Shown: piece after piece, positions 45,157 to 56,275 of the stretch
Position numbering within the stretch: position 1 is the stretch's first letter
Layout: every line of letters starts with the position of its first letter
From: Oegoconia quadripuncta
Taxonomy: Eukaryota > Arthropoda > Insecta > Lepidoptera > Autostichidae
Length of the DNA stretch: 64,000 nt
NCBI GenBank assembly: GCA_949316235.1
Contig: OX438749.1
Span: forward strand, 10,992,914-11,056,913
Direction of reading: 5' to 3'
Translations under genes and position numbers: made by a program
Notes under the pieces: model-generated
Databases searched by the model: none
Seen by the model: the letters and a program-made list of their open reading frames with translations, nothing else
What the model was told of the DNA's origin: nothing

Positions 45157-45602
45157 TTCGCCTGCGATGGAATTACTTTATCGCTAATAGGTTTAATTGG
45201 TTTATCCTGCGAGAAATACTCACTTTATCGGGTAAAAAAATATCTTATGTTATAAGGCAGGGTATGGTTTGCCTAAGTACCAAATTTCATCCAATTCCGT
45301 TGATCGGTTTCGTCCTGATTGAGCAACAAACAAGCAAATTAACACACAAATATTATATAACTTATTATTATATAATTGTATAACTAATATTATATAACTT
45401 ATTATTATATAATTGTATAACTAATATTATATAAATGAGAAAGTTTGGATGTTTGTTTGTTACTCAATCACGGGGAACGAATGATCGAATTTGGGTGAAA
45501 TACCTATTTTTTATCCCGATAAAGTGAGTAGTTCTCACGGGATAAACAAATTTCCGCGATAAAGTCATACCACGCAGGCGAAGCCGCGGGCGGAAAGCTA
45601 AT
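45157..45602. mobile_element. Large foldback element, copy 1
   Basis: The left arm starts TTCGCCTGCGATGGAATTAC and the right arm ends CACGCAGGCGAAGCC. The two arms are inverted, diverged copies of one sequence: CTCACTTTATCGGG faces CCCGATAAAGTGAG, and TTGAGCAACAAAC faces GTTTGTTACTCAA. The AT-rich centre carries a perfect 37-bp tandem duplication (45,352-45,388 and 45,389-45,425) that copy 2 lacks. There is no coding frame. Confidence 0.75.
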
Positions 45603-45634
45603 TTATAATATGAGGGTCCTAAAACAAAATTACA

Positions 45635-45692
45635 TTTCATCATCATCATATCAGCCGAAGGATATCTACTACTGGACAAAGGGCTCCCCCAA
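45635..45692 (-). repeat. SINE tail fragment ('ctggacaaagggctccccc' type)
   Basis: CATCATCATATCAGCCG then CTACTGGACAAAGGGCTCCC. A related fragment lies at 59,168-59,225. Confidence 0.5.
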
Positions 45693-45779
45693 TTACAATT
45701 ACGAGATACTAATTCTTTCCAAAAACACCACTAATACCTAAACGAAGAGAAACAATTGAATAAACATTTTAAGTTTATG

Positions 45780-46010
45780 TTTATCCCAAACGTTAGTGTT
45801 TAGGTGTTCCAAAGATAGAGTTTAACATTTGAAACAACATCCAGTTTACAACCTTACGATATATATAGAATTGGACACGTGACAGTGGATGACCCCATCG
45901 CAGTTAAAACGTGCAAAATGAATGTTTTTTGGTGGAAAATCAATTAGTTTTACGAGACACGGGTTGGTTCTATTTTTTTTCGTGTCGAAACTACATAGCG
46001 TAAATATATG
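45780..46010 (+). repeat. Interspersed repeat family 4
   Basis: TTTATCCCAAACGTTAGTG, ACATCCAGTTTACAACC, GTGGATGACCCCATCGCAG and CACGGGTTGGTTCTATT in order; moderately diverged. Confidence 0.6.
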
Positions 46011-46990
46011 AATAATTATTATAATTTAATGCGGAACATAGTTTAATGGTATTATAAACGTAATAGTACATCAATGTTATAAAGAAATTGCATAAATCAT
46101 TAGTGGAATAAAGTTAAAATGCAATCGATATTTCAGCCTTTCTCTAGTTCACTACTGAACTAGATATCCCCCGGGGCTTTCCATTTGGAACGATCCCATT
46201 TCCTGCATCCAGCGACTGTTAGTCACCTTATTCAGGCATGATATCCATGTCGTCAGATGCTATCTAACGCTGAGCCTATCATAGCAAACAAAATAATAAA
46301 GCATTGAGACCCAATTCAGTGACATCCTCACCGACGTATTTAATTAACTTACTACTAGACTTCAAAGTTACCGAAATAAGTTTATTGATTACCATGTTTG
46401 ACAATTTACATCAAACCGTCGTTATCCACATTACTGTGTTAATAGTATCTAATTTTTGTCAATGCATTTCTGCCCCAGTAAATAAATAATAAAAATGTTT
46501 TTACGGGACAGGTTCTTAGCAAGGTTCTTAGCGATGAGAGCGACGAGTACATCCATGCATCAATTTATATAATTCGCTCACCCACAACAAAGCTTCTTGT
46601 CTTATAGAGCAACATAAACCTGAACAACTGAAACTTGGAGAATTATGGAAGTAGCTGAAATTTGGGCTTCGAATATCTGCTTGGATCTCGAAAACCAAGC
46701 TGAAGTTCACAGATGCAACTAACATCAGTTTGTCGAAAACTTTGTATAGTTATCATACTAACATTCGCATAATCTTGTGGGTATTGGTCGAAGTCTGTAA
46801 ATATTTATAACACCAGGGAGAATCTGAATAGAAATTAGCCAGGTATAAGACGTCGTAGGGCAAAATTATAGTCTTGAAACTAAACATTCTAAATTTTCAC
46901 TAACTGTGTATCATCTAACATCTTCAGAGGCTTGAAGGTAAAATTAGGAAACCTAATAAGCTGGATGAAACAATCTGGGTCCTCATTACT
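46011..46990. other. Intergenic DNA
   Basis: An 8-bp perfect hairpin with a CTAC loop (CTAGTTCA / TGAACTAG, about 46,144-46,163) lies in a repeat-like stretch. No gene. Confidence 0.4.
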
Positions 46991-46993
46991 TAC

Positions 46994-47128
46994 AGGGTGA
47001 AATTTGAATCATCGGCATCCTTTCACATTTAACAACATTCGCTATAGGACCGACTCTGAAATCGAGAATCAAAAAATCAACTGTTCAAAAGTTCAATTGA
47101 AACAGCTGTTTTTTTCTCGCGATTTCAG
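46994..47128. mobile_element. TA-CAGGGTG MITE, left end only
   Basis: TA (46,992-46,993) followed by CAGGGTGAAATTTGAAT, the terminus of the MITEs at 30,660 and 54,223. An inner hairpin GACTCTGAAATCG / CGATTTCAGAGTC follows (about 47,052-47,123). No right terminus is found. Confidence 0.5.
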
Positions 47129-47319
47129 AGTCAGGGATGAGATGAGATGATGGGAGAGTTCTACGGATCGGTTGGGAAAATAACATCTCGACATAATAAT
47201 AGTTATATCAACCGGGAACCCATAATTAATACTAATAGCATTAGAAAATTAATAGCAATTATTTCTATAACAACAGATTCAGATTCTCGTAGACATGACC
47301 GCAGAATGCAAGAAAAAGA

Positions 47320-47380
47320 CAGTCAAGTGCGAGTAGGACTCATGCTCTGAGGGTGCCGTACATAATAATATCATTGGCAA
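47320..47380 (+). repeat. Ubiquitous 'AAGTGCGAGTcGGACTC' repeat fragment
   Basis: GTCAAGTGCGAGTAGGACTC followed by GGGTGCCGTAC. A more degraded piece (CCGGCCACGTGAGTGTCGG) lies at 51,851. It is a very common insect interspersed repeat. Confidence 0.5.
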
Positions 47381-48007
47381 ACTTCTAATTTCAAATATTT
47401 AGGTACTATGTACCTACTAATAGTGAGGATTGGAATATGTATTTGGATGGACATCTTAAAAAAAAAACAAAAGAGTGCAGAATTCAAAAAATAAATTAAT
47501 AAAAAATATTTAATTAAGAATAGCCTTGACCTGATTTAAATAGACAACCCATGCGCGATTGGTTGGTTTAGATGCAATGTTTCATAAAAACTTCCTTTCA
47601 TTGGGAAAGCAGATGGGTGAAGGTCGTTGTTAGGCGGGATCTTAAACTATTAGTAAATAGTTAAATTCATCAGAAATCAGACACTTCAACTGTATTCAAT
47701 TAAGCGGTCGGAACTTTCCGAGAAAAAGGTAAATGTATACAAAGATAGATGCAGGAACATTAACTATGTAGATATGCGACAGTGACAACAATAATGCTCG
47801 ACGACAGACGTAATGTGGATGGATGGATTTGGAGCGTCAGTTATTTCGTTAAGCTGTTTTCGCTTTCGGGGGAAAGAAAATAACGTTAAATCTTTCCAGC
47901 AAAATCGGTGGATATTTCAAAAACCAGCGAAAAACTGCGATTTTTTACCCATAGATTTGTTAGGTATAAATAAAAATACAAATTATATAACCACTTTTTA
48001 TTTCTCG
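47381..48007. other. Intergenic DNA
   Basis: AT-rich with no recognised element. Confidence 0.4.
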
Positions 48008-48420
48008 ACTAGCTTTTCGCCCGCGGGTTCACCTGCGATGGAATAACTTTTTCGCTGATTTGTTTAATTGGTTTATCCTGCGGGATGTACTCACTTTATC
48101 GGGTTTAAAAATATCTTATGTTATAATGCAGGGTATGTTCTACCTAAGTACTAAATTTCATCCAATTCCGATGATCCGTTTCGTCCTGCAACAAACAAGC
48201 AAATAAATAAACACACAAATATTATATAAATTATTATTATATAATTATATAACTAATATTATATAAATGCAAAAGTTTGGATGTTTCTTTGTTACTCAAT
48301 CAGGGCGAAACGAATGAACCAATTTCGGTGAAATAGCTATTTTTTATTCAGATAAAGTGAGTAGTTCCCACGGGATAAAGAAATTTCCGCGATAAAGTTA
48401 TTCCACGCAGGCTAAGCCTA
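48008..48420. mobile_element. Large foldback element, copy 2
   Basis: Collinear with copy 1 at 45,157. Left end CTAGCTTTTCGCCCGCGGG, shared arms (GTTTAATTGGTTTATCCTGC, ACTCACTTTATCGGG, AAATTTCATCCAATTCCG) and right arm ending CCACGCAGGCTAAGCC. The centre has one AT unit instead of two. It is 2.85 kb from copy 1 in the same orientation. Confidence 0.75.
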
Positions 48421-49495
48421 TAATATTCTTTAGATTCGTTTAGCTTCAAACATTGGGGTTTCAGGAGTTGTTATGTTGAGGACTAAAGTACCTTCAAAGC
48501 CTATAATTTCACTGGCTCTCTCAACCTTCACATGCACTGAAACATATAAATGAGGGCACAGATAAAACCACGGTATCCACAAGCCGAGTAAGGATCTACT
48601 ACCTACTAAATATACAAATTTTCATCTATTTATTAATATTGTCTGATAGTAGTACTCACTCTAACCCGCAGGTCGGACCGCTTTTCGTATTTCTAGAGAT
48701 ATCAACGTATAAGTGCAATCGAAGTAAGCCTAAGTCAACGACAGCCTTCATATCCCGTGTCACCCTCGTCAAAGTAATGACACACTCTTATTAAGGCACC
48801 CCTCAAGTTACACTCAACGATCAAAGCACCCAGATAATTTCCCTTCATTGCGTCTCCTCAAGAACCCACTTAAAATCTTATGTAATGTAATACCATTTCT
48901 TTGAATAACGGAAGGTATTTTATTAATTAAGCAATATGTGAAGTTACTACTGAGTGAGAATACGGAACATCAATAATTAAATGTAGGTACTAATTTATTA
49001 GGCAAGCTTGTCACGAATCATGAAAGTTCTCACACGTTTCGGACTCGACGCGTTTGAAATACGGATAGAGAAAAATTATCAGGTGCGTTGGCCCCTTTGC
49101 TTGCGGTTCGTGGTAATATTTTCTGCCTAAAGCTTGCTTCACAATTTATCCTTATTTCACAGTCATTATTTCATCCTATCATAGTCCAATGCTGAAGATA
49201 AGTTTTCCTTAAGAACTGAGCATTTGTTATCCAACGTTACGCTTATGAGATTATGCACATAATCGCCATGCGCGAAGTTTTTCTTCGCCAACGGTTTTTT
49301 GTTTGTTTATTACTTAACCCACTATTACTATTATTTATTATTATTTTATAACTGTATGTAAAGTTTTTTTTAGCTCAATAATGCCTTAACATCGGAATTA
49401 TAATTATGACCTAGGTAAATATATATCTATGGATGGAAAGTGATCACTTCTGGAATGTACGACCGTCTGATGTACCTAGTGGTTTTTTACTCTGC
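48421..49495. other. Intergenic, probably single-copy DNA
   Basis: 48,640-48,860 is GC-richer, with no open frame longer than about 60 codons and no repeat I recognise. It could be a regulatory or untranslated sequence, but nothing proves it. Confidence 0.35.
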
Positions 49496-49499
49496 TTTC

Positions 49500-49582
49500 G
49501 AAATCAACGGTTGCGGGTTCGAATATCGATAGGTGTAAGTGCTTGTCTGATGTATATGAATATTAATTCCCGAGTCAAGAAT
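49500..49582 (+). repeat. SINE family 2, fragment around the B box
   Basis: AATCAACGGTTGCGGGTTCG then AATATCG (damaged B box) and ATTCCCGAGTCAAGAATA. Confidence 0.6.
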
Positions 49583-51225
49583 ATTAAAAAATTATTTGAT
49601 AGTGCCTAGTTTGTGAGTAAGTAGAGAATTCGTTTAAGTATCTAAAATATGTATGTATATTACAAACGAAATCTCGACATTTTTGTCCTCAAATAGAGGT
49701 CACAGATACTTTTTCATCCTGTCAACTCACACGTTATACCTCATACTTACGTTGGAGTTTTCACTGGCTCGCCCTTCATACCAGATATTTACATCAACAC
49801 CTATATCAATCCTAAATATTGGCAGCGATTAATGTGGGCATTTTGCATGGCTACGCTGGATAGGCGAGTAGATCTACATTTTTTGGGAACTCTGAAGCGT
49901 ATGACATTGCTGTCTTTCACAATGGTCAATGACAACTATGCTAATGTTTCCTAAATTACATTTAACAATAACCATGAGAAGAGACGGTGAGTTCTATATT
50001 CTACTCTGTCAGGAATCACACGACAAGAACAGCTGTACTAGGATTGATAGCAACACTTGATGCAACGCGACTTGACCATATAGTCATTAGTACTGAAACT
50101 TTCAATTATCTCCACCTATTCTATTCGAATAGCACAATTCCAGTTCAGTGAATCGCTTTACTTGTAGAATACCCGCAGCCATTGTGAACCTGCTCCTATA
50201 TTACCACAAATTCAACGAGTTTCAGGCGAGCAAGGCGAAATGGCTGGCACAGAAATTCAATAACTAGCTTAACTGCACAAAATATTGGATACAGTGGAAT
50301 TCGTGGGATTAAATTTTATGGCTCTATACTTTTTAGTCGTAACCGCAAGCTTGTATTGTGAATTATAATTGTATTAGATATGAAATATTATGCATAAATT
50401 TGTAATGTTTCACGATATGAGTGTAGCAAAACCAGATAGGTATAACTTTAAAGTTTATGCAAGAAAAGAATTGATACCGCATACCGCTTTACAACTGCAG
50501 CTTTATTGATATTTGTTTCATCAAAAGTATTTATTAAGTCTAAATTCGAACACCTATTTAGTTTCTTACGCATACTTCTCAGGGTAGTCTTCTAAATGAG
50601 CAGTAATTTTATTTTTTGTGTTTTGCCTTTGAGATCTGCAAACGCAACGTGATTAAATTTCTCTGGCCGAACCAATGGCTTTTTGTCTCATTTCGGAAAA
50701 TCACATGAATGTACCTAATTTTGTGAGGAAGTCGAAATATATTGCCGAGCTATAATTTAATTTCTTTAAACAACAAATATTATTTGTATTCACGAATACG
50801 ATATTTAGGAAATAATAAGATAATAAATATTTATTCTTTGAAAACCTACGGACAAGTAGGTACAACCTGTTGGAACAATTTATTATGTAAGTAATGATAT
50901 TGGTCTAAAGTACTATAAGGTAGTAATAACAGGCTAATAATCAGAAGGAATTTGTTGATGCTATAATTGGTTTATACCACAAAACCGTACAATGTAATAA
51001 TTTTTGCGTTCGATCGCTAAATTTATGCGCCCTAGAAGTAAGGATAAGGAGATAAATATCTAATAAATAGACGTATCGAGTTACCTTAATTTACTTCTTG
51101 GGCGCTTACGTGATACCATGATTGAACTCAAGCGAGCTAAACGACAAATTATTAGCGATGGAACGCAAAAGTTTTTAAGTAGTACGGCTTCTGTACTATA
51201 GTGTTATTGCCAATTGGGTGATACA
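49583..51225. other. Intergenic DNA
   Basis: AT-rich. A faint copy of the 'TTTTTTGGGAACTCTG' repeat lies at about 49,877. No gene. Confidence 0.4.
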
Positions 51226-51228
51226 TTC

Positions 51229-51535
51229 AACGACATCTCAACCTTTATCCCAAATGGGGTGGTCAGAGATATCCCAAACAATTGTGTTTGGGTATTCCAA
51301 ACCTTAAGAGTTTAAAGATTGAAGCAACATCCACGGTACACCTTATGAAATATACAGAAATGCACACATGACGGGGGGTGAGCCCATCGCCGTTAAAACT
51401 TGCAAATCTATAGATGTTTTTTGGTGGCCTTTTACGACACCCACGGCACAGAATTAATATAGTACTAACGTACCCACGGGAAGAGACGAGCTTCTTCTAT
51501 TCCATTTGGTGCCGAAATCACTCAGCACTAATTGG
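51229..51535 (+). repeat. Interspersed repeat family 4, full copy
   Basis: ATCTCAACCTTTATCCCAAA, GGTGGTCAGAGATATCCC, ACATCCACGGTACACC, GACGGGGGGTGAGCCCATCG, TGCAAATCTATAGATG and TCCATTTGGTGCCGAAATC. Confidence 0.7.
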
Positions 51536-51539
51536 TTGA

Positions 51540-52335
51540 TACAATTGTTATTACTAATGAATAAGTACAATAATCATTGGATGTGCAGTGAATGAAGAGT
51601 AGCACTCGCCTTCGCCGTTCAATAAATTCGGTTAAAACTTCAAATTGAAGCTCCGATTCCCCACAAGTAAAAGATCGCAACTTTCAAACACCGTCAGTAA
51701 CGCAATTCGTTTGCAATCAAGTCACGGACTCTGACAGAATCGGGTCGGCCCTCAGACACTTTGTTATACATGGACGAGGCTAATAGTAACAAATGCGGTT
51801 TCTTTCAACTTACCGAAAAGCTTCTACGAACTGGGAGTAAAAACAAAAACCGGCCACGTGAGTGTCGGATATGCATCTAGTTAGGGTTCTGTAAATCCGT
51901 AACATGTGCTGAGTTGCATACATTCAAGTTTCAACCTTATAGCTTTATAACGAAATTGTACAACAGATGGAATGGGGTGGTAAGTGAAATTGCAGTTTTT
52001 TAAAAACATGCTATGGAGCTTTATCAATACTCGTCTCCCATACTATCTACTGTAAAATGCCTAGCCAAGTTTTATGAAACTTTTATTTATACACACAAGA
52101 AGTACAAAAAATCTTCATTTAAGCCTACTTTATAAAAAAATATAATTATCCATATTTTAAGATTACTATGGACAATAAAGCACTAATTGTTTTACATTTA
52201 TTGAACAGCAATTAATATACTTTCTAAAATTTCCTGTCGTGTATGATTTGTCCTAATAGGCTTTTTTATTATTTAATTCAATTAATATCGGAGACTTGTT
52301 TTAAAAAGGCTTTTGTTCAAAATGTTTACCCTTAG
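51540..52335. other. Intergenic DNA
   Basis: Holds one degraded piece of the 'AAGTGCGAGT' repeat (51,845-51,905). Nothing else is seen. Confidence 0.4.
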
Positions 52336-52339
52336 ACAT

Positions 52340-52427
52340 AAAGAAATATCTATGGAGATATTTCTTTAAGAATTATCGAAATCAGTGTGCAATTAATGGT
52401 AATTGCACACTGATTTCGATAATTCTT
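52340..52427. repeat. Two abutting perfect hairpins with ATGG loops
   Basis: Hairpin 1 has 12-bp arms at 52,340-52,351 and 52,356-52,367. Hairpin 2 has 28-bp arms at 52,368-52,395 and 52,400-52,427. Each has exactly four loop bases, ATGG, and all arm bases pair. The second begins on the base after the first ends. No flanking duplication or transposon end is visible. Confidence 0.9.
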
Positions 52428-52429
52428 CT

Positions 52430-52830
52430 TTTATTTCAAAGGTGGAATATCTGAATGTGCATTTGGACTGAGGGTCCATTTTTTAATCCTTGACAAACAA
52501 GTTGAGAATAATCTATTTATACACTCTAGAGACATGATAACCTGAACCCATTGACGGCTGTTGTTGTGCCAATTTTTTGCAAGGCAATTTGCAGGAAGTG
52601 TTTTAAACGTGAATTTATTTTTTTCTTAATACAAGTTTGAAAAGTCGTGAGTTACATATTGTTATCCATACTCGACACGTACCTACGGTGCTACATTGTA
52701 AGTATTCATATCTCGTGAAATGTTCAATTATATATAAAAATTGCATAAACCTATGAAACCCCTGCTTCATTGTTTATCTAATGTGTCTGCTTAGGCTGGT
52801 AGATAAATGACCAATAGGCCTTGATTTCAT
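52430..52830. other. Intergenic DNA
   Basis: No recognised element. Confidence 0.4.
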
Positions 52831-52834
52831 TATA

Positions 52835-52965
52835 CAATACAAATTCACTTTATTGCACAACAGAAAAGAAAATTCAGTTACAGAAAGTGGTAAGAGTACA
52901 ACGTACGATTTGGCGACCTTATTACTAACAGTGATTTCTTCCAGGCAACCTTTTGCTTTGGGTAT
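52835..52965 (-). repeat. LINE 3' UTR fragment
   Basis: On the minus strand: GGTTGCCTGGAAGAAATCAC, AATAAGGTCGCC and TGCAATAAAGTGAATTTG. Same family as 1,610 and 8,035. Confidence 0.6.
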
Positions 52966-53392
52966 AAGGACAGTACATTTGAAATAGGCAGGTTGTGCAG
53001 TATTAAATAGGGATGATTATGAGACCTCACCACTTAAGTTTCCGTTGAGTCACGATAGCATTTCCTGTTTAAGCAATCTTTGAAAAATTAAATTTTTCCT
53101 CGTTTAAGAGACTAAAATATTACAGAATAAGAAACATGATGATATTTCTAAATAGTTTTATACTAGCCAAATAACTTAAAGTAAAAAAATATGATCGTGC
53201 TGACCCAAAACTATTTGTGCTCACGATATCTAGTCGTCGAAATTGGCGAAACAACCGTCTTCAGTAATATTCTGCTCTATCTCCAGAGTGCATCATCCAA
53301 GAGTGCAGATCTTTACCAAATATAGAGCCTACCCTGATGATAAACTCTATCAAACAAAAAATAATCATCAAAGTTGGTTAACAATTGAAGAA

Positions 53393-53640
53393 AATCATCA
53401 TCATCAGCCCGTAAGCAACCCACTGCCGGGATATAGGCCTTCCCTCGTATAAGAGGGAGTATGGCCTATAAGTTGGGGACTTTTCAATCTTCACATGATT
53501 TGAATTTTTATTTCTCAGGCATGCAGGTTTCCTCACGATGTTTTCCTTCACCGGTTAAGAGCAGTCAGATAAATGCACAGAAGTAATTAAATTAAATTTA
53601 ATAATTCATCGGTACATGGCCTGCCTGGAAATTGAATTTG
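53393..53640 (-). repeat. SINE family 1, head truncated
   Basis: CCACTGCCGGGATATAGGCC, AAGTTGGGGACTTTTC, ATGCAGGTTTCCTCACGATG and TTTTCCTTCACCGGTTAAG. A stretch of the family is deleted in the middle. Confidence 0.65.
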
Positions 53641-54105
53641 ATTTTTAATTAGCGCAACAAACGTTCTTCAGAAAGAGAAAATAACATGAAAACTGTTATT
53701 GGGCGAAACTTAACAAAAAAATCGTATCTCATAAACCATTAAAAACCACGGAACATATACGAATATAACATCCTCTTAGTGTAAGTCTAAATTTTTCCTT
53801 TTAACGTCAATTGTTCGGCCATCCTGTATAGAATTTTGATATAATATTCATGCATTATTAACAAGCATTGAACCAGCATTATGGGTTTGCCTGAGTCTCA
53901 CTGATAGGTAATGCCAATCAATATTAGTGTATCCATTGGCAGACACGTCAATCGGTTGTATTAAAATCAGTATATTGCTACTACCTAGCCATATAACAGT
54001 ATACATTTGTATATTGGAATGAATGTTGATAATGCAGATAGTTATTAATGAGATTGAAGTGTGTTTATTTATGCTAATGATTTAGTAACTTTAGTATGAT
54101 ATACA
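53641..54105. other. Intergenic DNA
   Basis: No recognised element. Confidence 0.4.
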
Positions 54106-54222
54106 TAAAGCCACGACCTTTATCCCAAATAGGTTAATCAGACAAATCCCAAACGAGGGTACTTGGGTGTTCCAAATAATAAATGATGCTTGAAACAACA
54201 TCCACGGTTCACTTTCGAATTA

Positions 54223-54482
54223 CAGGGTGAAATTTAATTCGTGTTATTCCTATTTATTACTGACTCCATTCCTGATTACGAACAACTTTCCACTGGGAAC
54301 CATAGTCGAATTCAGCCGAAAATTGTTGGACTATACTAAACGCGGTTTTAGGATGGTTTACTTTGTATGAGCAATTAACATTTTTTTCTTCGAATTTGAC
54401 TATGGTTGCTTGGGGAAAGTTGTTAGTAATCAAGAGTGGGGTCAACACTTAATGGGAATTAAACGAATTCAAATTCACCTTG
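54223..54482. mobile_element. TA-flanked MITE with CAGGGTGAA ends (260 bp)
   Basis: Starts CAGGGTGAAATTTAATTCG, ends GAATTCAAATTCACCTTG, and has TA on both sides (54,221-54,222 and 54,483-54,484). Internal arms GATTACGAACAACTTTCC and GGAAAGTTGTTAGTAATC pair. It is a shorter relative of 30,660-31,046. Confidence 0.82.
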
Positions 54483-54523
54483 TATACAGGAACATATGAA
54501 CGTGGTAGGGGGTGTGCTCGTCG

Positions 54524-54761
54524 GCGTTAAGGCTGCCCACACTTGACCGAAAATGGAACGTACTGATTGCAATATTTCAACTCACACGTCCCACAAAAAA
54601 ATCTGTCGCAATAACAGTGATAAAAGTATGACGAAAAAATTGGCCCGATTATCGGTCCTACAGAAAGTCTGTCGTGGGCGGGTAGCCTAAAACGAGCAAT
54701 ACTTACGTACGTCGTAAAAGACGTCTTACGGACTTTCCATGTAATATGGAAAGTCCGTAAG
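54524..54761. mobile_element. Probable second insert in the family-4 repeat
   Basis: Interrupts the repeat between 'GTCGGCGTTAAG' and 'TCGCCTTTTATG'. GGCTGCCCACACTTGAC at the left roughly mirrors GTCGTGGGCGGGTAGCC (54,672-54,688), suggesting a MITE of about 165 bp plus extra sequence. A 16-bp perfect hairpin (54,725-54,740 / 54,746-54,761) closes the interval. Confidence 0.45.
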
Positions 54762-54967
54762 TCGCCTTTTATGACACCCACGGAAAGAGATGGGTTGGTT
54801 CTATTCTTTTTACGTACACATTACATGGGTCACATAAGCTACTAGTTTCTTGTGAAATAAGGTGAGATTAACATACAAAATATTTGAAGTACAATATGAA
54901 ATAAATCAAAATTCCGTCGGCATAACATTCATGTCTATAATCTTCTATTTTACATAATTACCGAATT

Positions 54968-55200
54968 GGTTTCGGCACGCAAAAAAATAGACCAAAGCCT
55001 TCGCTTCCCGTGAATGTCGTGAAGTATTGTACTTGCCACCAAAAAACATAAATTATGTAGTAGGGCTCAGCCGCCGTTACGCGTGCATTTCTTAATGTTT
55101 CGAACGGTAAAACATAAAAGTTATTTCAAGTTTTGGAACACCCAAATGCTAATGTTTGGGTTATATCTGACCACCTCATTTATAACGGATAACAGTCATG
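54968..55200 (-). repeat. Interspersed repeat family 4, reverse copy
   Basis: TTGGTTTCGGCACGC, TCGCTTCCCGTGAATGTCG, CCACCAAAAAACAT, GGGCTCAGCCGCCG, GGAACACCCAAATGCTAATG and TCTGACCACCTCATTT in reversed order. Confidence 0.6.
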
Positions 55201-55900
55201 ACGTTATATATGAGTCTGCTTAGAGTGTTGAATAAAAAGACAGATATTCTCACTTTTAGTAATTGTAAAATTTGAAACCCTGTGATTAAATAATGTTTAA
55301 TTTCTTGTTTCTCAAATGAGAAGAAATATATTAAAATTGTTTGCTGGATTTTTTTTCAAATTCATATTGCAGTATGCACTTAAATATGGTAGTGAATTAT
55401 TAAATATTTTTTAACATGGAAATACCTCTAATCAATGCTGAATACCAGATTATTCAGCATTGATTTTATTACTTATTTCCTGAATTTCCCAAAGCAGGTC
55501 ATTCAGTTTTATGTATAATACCTACATATCTACCATGCTCATTAATACGAGCAATATAATTAAAGAATGTGTAACAGATTCTTACAAACCAAAAAACGCG
55601 GGCGTAATTTTTTAAAAATTTTCCATGCACGGTGAAGATGGCGCGATGGCTATTTTATGTTAAACAACCGTACCGTAGCAATGCCGTTTGGCATAGATCT
55701 AGATAATATTTTTATTGAAACATTATATTGCTTAGATCGAGCCTCCAAAGAGATTAAACATGCCAAATTTCTGTTCTGATCTTATTCTAGCTGTAAATAA
55801 AAACGAGATAGTTATTCCACTGTGGAGAATGTACAGCTCGTACTCTACGGGTAAATCGAAAAGCAAGCTATGTACCTCACAGATGGAAGTTTGCGACAAC
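55201..55900. other. Intergenic DNA with one perfect hairpin
   Basis: 15-bp arms at 55,430-55,444 and 55,451-55,465 with a 6-base loop. No gene. Confidence 0.5.
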
Positions 55901-56030
55901 TAGTTGGCCTGGGCTTCGATCATTTTCAATGGAAGTGGACATAAAGTGGACGATATGGCCTGTACATTGGACTTTATCCAAAGACAGTTTTTATGGCATT
56001 CAAGGAAATATATTATAATATCGGAGTGGC

Positions 56031-56275
56031 GGAGCGTCGGTGGCTCAGCGGTTAAAACGTGGTCTCCCAATTTAGGAGGTCCGGGTTCGATTCCCAGGCA
56101 GGTCAATATACCAATGAGTTTTTAAATTTAATTTAATTACTTATGTGTATTTATCCGACTGCTCTTAAACGGTGTAGGAAACCTGCATGCCTAAGAAAGA
56201 AAAATTCAAAGGCATGTGAAGTCCCGTTTTGAAAGTTTTTCCCGAAGTTTACGGGATGATGATCCCCTGTCACGT
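56031..56275 (+). repeat. tRNA-derived SINE (family 1) with intact pol III boxes
   Basis: The head carries an A-box-like TGGCTCAGCGG (56,041-56,051) and a B box GGGTTCGATTCCC (56,084-56,096), the internal RNA polymerase III promoter. The tail is ATTTATCCGACTGCTCTTAA, GAAACCTGCATGCC and GGCATGTGAAGTCCC, ending in GATGATGAT. Tail blocks match the reversed copies at 2,322, 40,211 and 53,393. Confidence 0.8.

Larger units (their letters stand above)
54108..54840 (+). repeat. Interspersed repeat family 4, split by two insertions
   Basis: The pieces 54,108-54,220, 54,483-54,523 and about 54,762-54,840 read in the usual order: CCACGACCTTTATCCCAAAT, CCACGGTTCAC; then GTGGTAGGGGGTGTGC; then TCGCCTTTTATGACACCCAC and GATGGGTTGGTTCTATTC. 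A MITE (54,223-54,482) and a second insert (about 54,524-54,761) separate them. Confidence 0.7.

Noticed and set aside
45352..45425. CRISPR-like or satellite repeat
   Set aside because: Only two units of 37 bp without spacers, in the core of a eukaryotic foldback element.
56031..56105. Possible true tRNA gene
   Set aside because: It is the head of SINE family 1, whose tail follows directly.
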